11,201 nt of DNA from a bacterium. Its GTDB lineage: Bacteria > Bacteroidota > Bacteroidia > Bacteroidales > Bacteroidaceae. The stretch lies in NCBI GenBank assembly GCA_004562975.1, contig SFQP01000066.1:1-11201 (forward strand). Direction: 5' to 3'. Of this stretch, positions 6,903 to 11,201 are shown piece by piece. A model generated the notes under the pieces. It did not search any database, had not been told where the DNA came from, and saw only the letters and a list, made by a program, of their open reading frames with translations. Both the position numbers and the translations under genes were made by a program. The number at the start of each line of letters is the position of its first letter. Positions within the stretch are counted from its first letter, which is position 1.

Positions 6903-8247
6903 ATGACCGAAAGAAAAGTCAGGGTGCGCTTTGCACCCAGCCCCACCGGGCCACTGCATATCGGCGGCGTACGTACCGCACTTTACAACTACCTTTTCGC
7001 CCGCCAGCACGGCGGCGACCTCGTTTTCCGCATTGAAGACACCGACTCCCCCTACCGCCAGAGCGAGCGGCGCGACATCTACCGTCAATACGTGCGGCAG
7101 CTGCTTGACAACGGTAAAGCCTATGTGGCGTTCGACACCCCCGAGGAACTGGATGCCAAGCGCAAGGAAGTGGCCAACTTCCAGTACGATGCTCGCACCC
7201 GGATGCAGATGCGCAACTCCCTGGTGCTCGGGGCGGAAGAAACACAACGCCTCATCGATGCCGGCGAGAAGTACGTGGTACGTTTCAAGGTAGAGCCCGG
7301 CGAAGAAATCCACGTGCAGGACATCATCCGGGGCGACGTGCGCATCATGTCGGACATCCTCGACGACAAGGTGCTCTATCCGGGGTGAAGAGTGGCTGCC
7401 CTCGGCCCCGCTCCACGTGCTCCTCTACCGCGCTTTCGGCTGGGCCGACACCATGCCCGCCTTCGCCCACCTGCCCCTGCTGCTCAAGCCCGACGGCAAA
7501 GGAAAGCTCTCCAAGCGCGACGGCGACCGCCTCGGCTTCCCCGTGTTCCCCTTGGAGTGGCACGACCCGAAGAGCGGCAACATCTCGTCCGGCTACCGCG
7601 AAAACGGCTACCTGCCCCACGCCGTCATCAACTTCCTCGCCCTGCTCGGATGGAACCCCGGAACGGACCAAGAAATCCTCTCCATGCAGGAACTCATCGA
7701 GCAGTTCGACCTAACGAAGTGCTCCAAGAGCGGCGCCAAGTTCGACTACATCAAAGGCCAATGGTTCAACCGCGAATACATCCAACGCACCGACAACGCC
7801 CTGCTGGCCCCCACCCTTGACCGCATACTGCGCGAAAACGGCATCGAGCAGCCCATCGAGCGCGTCGAAGCCGTGGTAGGCATGATGAAGATGAAAAAAA
7901 TCAACTTCATCAAGGAACTCTGGCCCCTGTGCGACTTCTTCTTCATCCGCCCCACCTACCAGACCGACGACAAGTTCACGCGCAAGAACTGGAAAGAAGG
8001 TACGGCAGCCGAGATGCGCGAACTGGCCGACCTGCTCGCCGGCCTCGACGACTTCTCCGTGGAGAGCCAGAAATCCGCCGTCGACGCCTGGGCCGCCGAA
8101 GGCAACAAAAAACCCTGGAACCCCTGGCGCGTATGCCTGGTCGGCACAGGCAAAGGCCCCGACATGTACGAACTGGCCGCCTTCCTGGGTAAAGAGGAAA
8201 CCCTCTGCCGCATGAACGCCGCCCTTGAGGCGTTGGCCACCCTTTGA
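6903..8247 (+). pseudogene. gltX: Glutamyl-tRNA synthetase, broken by two internal deletions
   Basis: Class I aminoacyl-tRNA synthetase that charges tRNA-Glu. The 5' part (6903-7388, 161 codons) has [13 protein letters not shown], the HIGH motif, and RIEDTDS. At about 7049 it jumps straight to [11 protein letters not shown]: the family segment between these (RF/VPGAEE... WLG... DEG) is absent, an in-frame loss of about 33 codons. At about 7380 the frame breaks: VLY runs into PG and a TGA at 7386, while the sequence resumes one frame over at 7381 with [21 protein letters not shown]. The missing piece is about 77 bases, encoding the conserved [21 protein letters not shown] region. The 3' part to 8247 is intact, with the KMSKS-type motif KLSKR at 7504-7518 and the anticodon-binding domain. 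Adding both pieces back gives about 508 residues, the usual size. Both losses hit the catalytic core, so an active enzyme is not expected. A sequence or assembly error is a real alternative, because gltX is normally essential. Confidence 0.93.
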
Positions 8248-8260
8248 TGGGAAAACTTAC

Positions 8261-8294
8261 CGCCCGTCCCCGAGCAGCAGCCCGAGGACGGGCG
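8261..8294 (+). terminator. Hairpin after gltX
   Basis: CGCCCGTCC (8261-8269) pairs perfectly with GGACGGGCG (8286-8294) over a 16-base loop; three more pairs (TTA with TAA) are possible outside a one-base bulge. It starts 13 bases after the gltX stop codon. No T-run follows. Position and stability suggest a 3'-end structure or terminator for gltX. Confidence 0.6.
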
Positions 8295-8475
8295 TAACCC
8301 TATCCTACGGTACCTCCCTCGGGTCCACCGGAAAAGAAGCACTCCGCAAGCCGGCGAGACCGCCCGACACCACATCGGCGACAACGCCAGGACAACCGGA
8401 AAACCAAACCGTAAAGCCACAGCCTCCCGCACCGGCCATTCCGGCCTGCCATCCCCCCACTAACCTTCCAGTCCC
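8295..8475. other. Non-coding gap before the glycosyltransferase unit
   Basis: About 180 bases with no convincing gene. It is C- and A-rich on this strand, and no TAnnTTTG promoter box is visible, so the source of transcription for the downstream genes is unclear: read-through from gltX, or a promoter of another type. Small GGCC/CCGG repeats occur around 8433-8450 without clear meaning. Confidence 0.5.
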
Positions 8476-9765
8476 TTGAAAGTACTCCTTGTCAACACAT
8501 CCGACCACACCGGCGGGGCAGCCATCGCCGCCCTGCGCCTGCTCAAAGCCCTGAGGCAGGAAGGCATCGACGCCACCCTGCTCTGCCGCGACCGCAGCCT
8601 GCCGCCCGAACGCACCGACGTGGTTCGGCTCAAGCCATCGCCGTGGCTCAAAGTGAAATTCGCACTCGAAAGGCTCGAAATATTCCTCCGCAACGGATGC
8701 AGCCGGGAGGGCTTGTTCGCCGTCGACACCGCGCGGCTGGGCAACGACATCACGCAGCTGCCGGAGTTCAAGCAGGCCGATGTCATCCACCTCCACTGGA
8801 CCAACCAGGCCATGCTCTCGCTCGCCGGCCTGCGGCGCATCCTGCAGAGCGGCAAAAGGGTGGTATGGACCATGCACGACATGTGGCCCTTCACCGGCGT
8901 ATGCCACAACAGCGACGACTGCACCCGCTGGCTCGCCTCCTGCGGTCAATGCCCGCAGCTGCGGAAACCCTCACGCAACGACCTCTCGGCGCAGACCTTC
9001 GTCCGCAAACAGGCAGCCTATGCCGCCGGACGTTTCACCGCCGTTGGGTGCAGCCAATGGCTGACCGGGCTGGCCGCTCAAGCCCCGTTGCTCAGCACAC
9101 AGCAGGTGACGAGCATCCCCAACCCGCTCGACACCACCTTCTACTCGCCCGCCGAAGCCGAAGGCCAGAACTCCAAGGCCGAAATACGCCGCACGCTCTC
9201 CCTGCCAGCCGACAAGCGGCTGCTGCTCTTCACCGCCTTCAAACTGACCGACCCGAAGAAAGGCATTGACCACCTCATGGAAAGCATGACCCTGCTCTGC
9301 GGCGAACATCCCGAGCTGCGCGACCAGCTGGGCATAGTCCTTGCCGGCCAAGGGGCTGAAGAACTGCGCGATGCCTTCCCCGTGCCGGCCTATCCCCTGG
9401 GCTACATCAGCCAAGAAGAACAGATGCGCAACATCTACCGCGCCTCGGACCTCCTGCTCATGCCCACCCTCATGGACAACCTGCCCAACACCATAGCCGA
9501 AGCCATGGCCTGCGGCATACCCTGCGTGAGTTTCCGCGTAGGCGGCACGCCGCAGATGGTCGACCCCGGCGTGAACGGCTACCTGGCCGAATACCGCAAC
9601 AGCCTCGACTTTGCCCAAGGCATCTACCGCGTGATGTCCTCTCAAAGCTACGCCGCGCTCTGCCGCAACGCACGCGCCAAAGCCGTAACGGCCTATGCCG
9701 AAAAAACAGTGGCCGAAAAGTACATACAGCTGTACGCCGGCCTTTCAACGAACACTAACACTTAA
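8476..9765 (+). CDS. GT4-family glycosyltransferase with TTG start
   Basis: Probable retaining GT-B glycosyltransferase (CAZy GT4) that transfers a sugar from a nucleotide donor to a growing glycan at the cytoplasmic membrane face; donor and acceptor cannot be told. The 429-residue product begins MKVLLVNTSDHTGGAAIAALRL when read from TTG 8476. That start fits because the glycine-rich strand-loop is the family N-terminus, an in-frame stop lies at 8461, and the first internal Met is over 100 residues in. The N-terminal domain includes the HDMWPFTGVCH segment followed by a Cys cluster (CTRWLASCGQCPQL), common in Bacteroidota surface-glycan GT4 enzymes. The C-terminal donor domain has TAFKLTDPKKGIDHL and the EAMACGIPCVSF motif (from residue 342), ending with the VNGYL segment. 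It is 19 bases upstream of a GT2 gene, so both likely serve one pathway such as lipopolysaccharide or capsule. Confidence 0.9.
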   Translation: MKVLLVNTSDHTGGAAIAALRLLKALRQEGIDATLLCRDRSLPPERTDVVRLKPSPWLKVKFALERLEIFLRNGCSREGLFAVDTARLGNDITQLPEFKQADVIHLHWTNQAMLSLAGLRRILQSGKRVVWTMHDMWPFTGVCHNSDDCTRWLASCGQCPQLRKPSRNDLSAQTFVRKQAAYAAGRFTAVGCSQWLTGLAAQAPLLSTQQVTSIPNPLDTTFYSPAEAEGQNSKAEIRRTLSLPADKRLLLFTAFKLTDPKKGIDHLMESMTLLCGEHPELRDQLGIVLAGQGAEELRDAFPVPAYPLGYISQEEQMRNIYRASDLLLMPTLMDNLPNTIAEAMACGIPCVSFRVGGTPQMVDPGVNGYLAEYRNSLDFAQGIYRVMSSQSYAALCRNARAKAVTAYAEKTVAEKYIQLYAGLSTNTNT

Positions 9766-9784
9766 CCATTCATATCCCTATTCC

Positions 9785-10567
9785 ATGCCTCCGCTCAAAA
9801 TCACCGTCGCCACCGTCACCTACCACGCCGGAAAACTCATCGGACGCACCATCCGCAGCGTCGAAGAGCAAACTTACCCCCACGTGGAACACGTGATTGT
9901 CGATGGGAACTCGCAGGACGACACCTTAGAACAAATCCATCATTACCAGGAGCGTAACTCCGTGGCCGGCATTCCCCACGAAATAGCCTGCCTCAGCGAG
10001 CCGGACCACGGCCTCTACGATGCCATGAACAAGGCCCTTGACCTGGCCACCGGCCATTACATCGTGTTCCTCAACGCCGGCGACCGCCTCCACGGCCCCG
10101 ACACGCTGGAACGTGTGGCCCGCGCGGCTCAGTCCGCCTCCTGCCTGCCGGCTGTCATCTATGGCGACACCAACCTCGTGGACGATGCTGGCCGCTTCGT
10201 GCGCCGCCGCCGGCTCACCCCCCCCGAACGCCTCAATTGGCGTTCCTTCAAACAAGGCATGCTCGTATGCCACCAAGCCTTCTACGCCCGCACAGACCTG
10301 GCCCGCAAGTGCCGCTACAATTGCCGCTACCGCTTCTCGGCGGACTTCGACTGGTGTGTACGCATCATGCGCGAGGCCGAACGCAAGCGGCTGCCGATGG
10401 TCAACCTACAGGCCGTGGCGGCAGACTACCTGAACGAAGGGATGACCACGCAGAACCACAAGGCATCGCTGCGCGAACGCTTCCGCATCATGTGCAGCCA
10501 CTACGGCCTCCTGCCCACACTCACACTCCACGCATGGTTCGCCCTGCGCAGCATCACGAAAAAATAA
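9785..10567 (+). CDS. GT2-family glycosyltransferase (WcaE-like)
   Basis: Probable inverting GT-A glycosyltransferase of 260 residues that adds a sugar to a surface polysaccharide. From the ATG at 9785 it reads MPPLKITVATVTYHAGKLIG, the normal GT2 first strand. Then come SVEEQTYPHVEHVIVDGNSQDD (the VDGNSQDD stretch at 39-46), SEPDHGLYDAMNKAL (71-85) and FLNAGD (95-100), the set seen in WcaE-like GT2 proteins of Bacteroidota. A later FSADFDWCVRI is the usual acceptor-side motif. No transmembrane segment is evident. An in-frame upstream ATG at 9695 would overlap the preceding gene by 71 bases and adds 30 residues without family similarity, so I reject it. The gene sits 19 bases after the GT4 gene and 4 bases before recX, suggesting one transcript. 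The specific sugar is unknown. Confidence 0.92.
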   Translation: MPPLKITVATVTYHAGKLIGRTIRSVEEQTYPHVEHVIVDGNSQDDTLEQIHHYQERNSVAGIPHEIACLSEPDHGLYDAMNKALDLATGHYIVFLNAGDRLHGPDTLERVARAAQSASCLPAVIYGDTNLVDDAGRFVRRRRLTPPERLNWRSFKQGMLVCHQAFYARTDLARKCRYNCRYRFSADFDWCVRIMREAERKRLPMVNLQAVAADYLNEGMTTQNHKASLRERFRIMCSHYGLLPTLTLHAWFALRSITKK

Positions 10568-10571
10568 CCGC

Positions 10572-11018
10572 ATGACAACCGATTTGTACACCTGGGCCAC
10601 AGCCCGCTGTGCCAAACAGGAATTCAGCCGCGCCGACATCTGCTCCAAACTGATGGCGAAAGGAGCCTCGGCCGAAGAAGCCCGCGCCCTCACCGAAAGG
10701 CTGGTGAACGAACGGTATGTGGATGATGCCCGCTTTGCCGCAGCCTTCGTGGCGGACAAATTCCGCTTCGACCACTGGGGACGCATCAAGATACGCTATA
10801 TGCTCCACCTCAAGGGCGTGGCCGACAACGTGGTGGAAGAAGCCTTGCAGCAGATTGACGAAACGGACTACACCGAAACGCTGAAACAATTTCTGGAAAG
10901 CAAATCGCGCTCGGTCCAAGCCGCCACCCCCTTCGCACTGCGCCAGAAAGTGGCCCGCGCAGCCATCGGACGGGGCTTCGAACCTGATTTGGTTTTCCAG
11001 GTAATGAACCTGTCATGA
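10572..11018 (+). CDS. recX: Regulatory protein RecX
   Basis: Cytoplasmic modulator of RecA: RecX proteins bind RecA filaments on single-stranded DNA and limit their extension or strand exchange. The 148-residue product is all predicted helix, organised as three-helix repeats. Visible family marks are ATARCAKQEFSRADICSKL at the start, LVNERYVDDARFAAAFVADK (the core RYVDDARFA motif), FDHWGRIKIRYMLHLKGV and RQKVARAAIGRGFEPDLVF at the end. Length is normal. No recA is present in the window. It starts 4 bases after the GT2 stop, so it is probably cotranscribed with the two glycosyltransferases; I see no functional link, so this is likely positional only. A hairpin follows about 90 bases later. 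Confidence 0.93.
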   Translation: MTTDLYTWATARCAKQEFSRADICSKLMAKGASAEEARALTERLVNERYVDDARFAAAFVADKFRFDHWGRIKIRYMLHLKGVADNVVEEALQQIDETDYTETLKQFLESKSRSVQAATPFALRQKVARAAIGRGFEPDLVFQVMNLS

Positions 11019-11107
11019 GGTGGTTTTTCCGCATTGCCGGTAGCCACACAACCCTTGGCTTGACAGGCTCCGCCATGACGGGAGCACCCTCATCTTTCTC
11101 ATAAATA

Positions 11108-11145
11108 AACGCCAATTGCCGGACATCAAATCCGCAATTGGCGTT
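11108..11145 (+). terminator. Hairpin downstream of recX
   Basis: AACGCCAATTG (11108-11118) pairs perfectly with CAATTGGCGTT (11135-11145). With one bulged C (11119), CGGA (11120-11123) also pairs with TCCG (11131-11134), giving about 15 bp around a 7-base loop. It lies 90 bases after the recX stop. No T-run follows; the next bases are CGTGCATATAAAC. It probably ends the glycosyltransferase-recX transcript. Of the remaining bases, 11019-11107 contain only a weak GCTCC/GGAGC hairpin (11067-11085), and I see no gene in 11146-11201. Confidence 0.65.
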
Positions 11146-11201
11146 CGTGCATATAAACAAACCTATCGAAAAGTCGTGTCTTGTCAGTCAGCAGTGAGTT
11201 C

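Noticed and set aside
7381..8247. 3' part of gltX as a separate functional gene (GluQ-type or other short synthetase)
   Set aside because: It starts in the middle of the catalytic domain without the HIGH motif and aligns as a direct continuation of the upstream part, so it is a fragment.
8225..8479. Open frame of 84 codons after gltX
   Set aside because: It overlaps the gltX end, is Pro/Thr/Ser-rich with no known pattern, and covers the post-gltX hairpin.
9695..9784. Upstream ATG for the GT2 gene
   Set aside because: It overlaps the preceding gene in another frame and the extra residues have no family similarity, whereas MPPLKITVATVTY at 9785 is a typical GT2 start.

Overview
The window reads as chromosomal DNA of a GC-rich member of the Bacteroidales (Bacteroidota). 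The gene order murC-ftsQ-ftsA-ftsZ, the FtsA and FtsZ sequence types, the near absence of Shine-Dalgarno sequences, A-rich leaders before start codons and a clear Bacteroides-type promoter (TAnnTTTG box) upstream of gltX all point there. Bacteroidaceae/Prevotellaceae is my best guess at family; genus cannot be decided by eye. All genes lie on the + strand. I see no mobile element, CRISPR array, tRNA or rRNA.

Region 1 (1-6675) is the end of the division and cell wall (dcw) cluster: the 3' part of murC (peptidoglycan precursor ligase), ftsQ (divisome membrane protein), ftsA (membrane anchor of the Z-ring), then TWO consecutive ftsZ genes, and a yqeY-type gene. The two FtsZ proteins are full length and keep the GTP-binding and T7 catalytic motifs. 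They are clearly diverged in protein and in synonymous codons, so the tandem pair is real and not recent. A hairpin with a pyrimidine tract lies between them, and a strong 14-bp hairpin closes the region.

Region 2 (6799-8294) holds gltX (glutamyl-tRNA synthetase) behind a near-consensus promoter. The gene is broken: about 33 codons are missing after the IEDTD motif, and about 77 bases are missing before the RGEEW motif. The second loss shifts the frame and creates a stop. For a normally essential enzyme this is either a true pseudogene with another copy elsewhere, or an error in the sequence or assembly.

Region 3 (8476-11145) is a probable transcription unit: a GT4 glycosyltransferase with a TTG start, a GT2 glycosyltransferase, and recX (RecA modulator), closed by another hairpin. 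The two sugar transferases probably act on a surface glycan; recX looks like an unrelated passenger.

The most notable points are the tandem, diverged ftsZ pair with a possible regulatory break between the copies, and the doubly deleted gltX.
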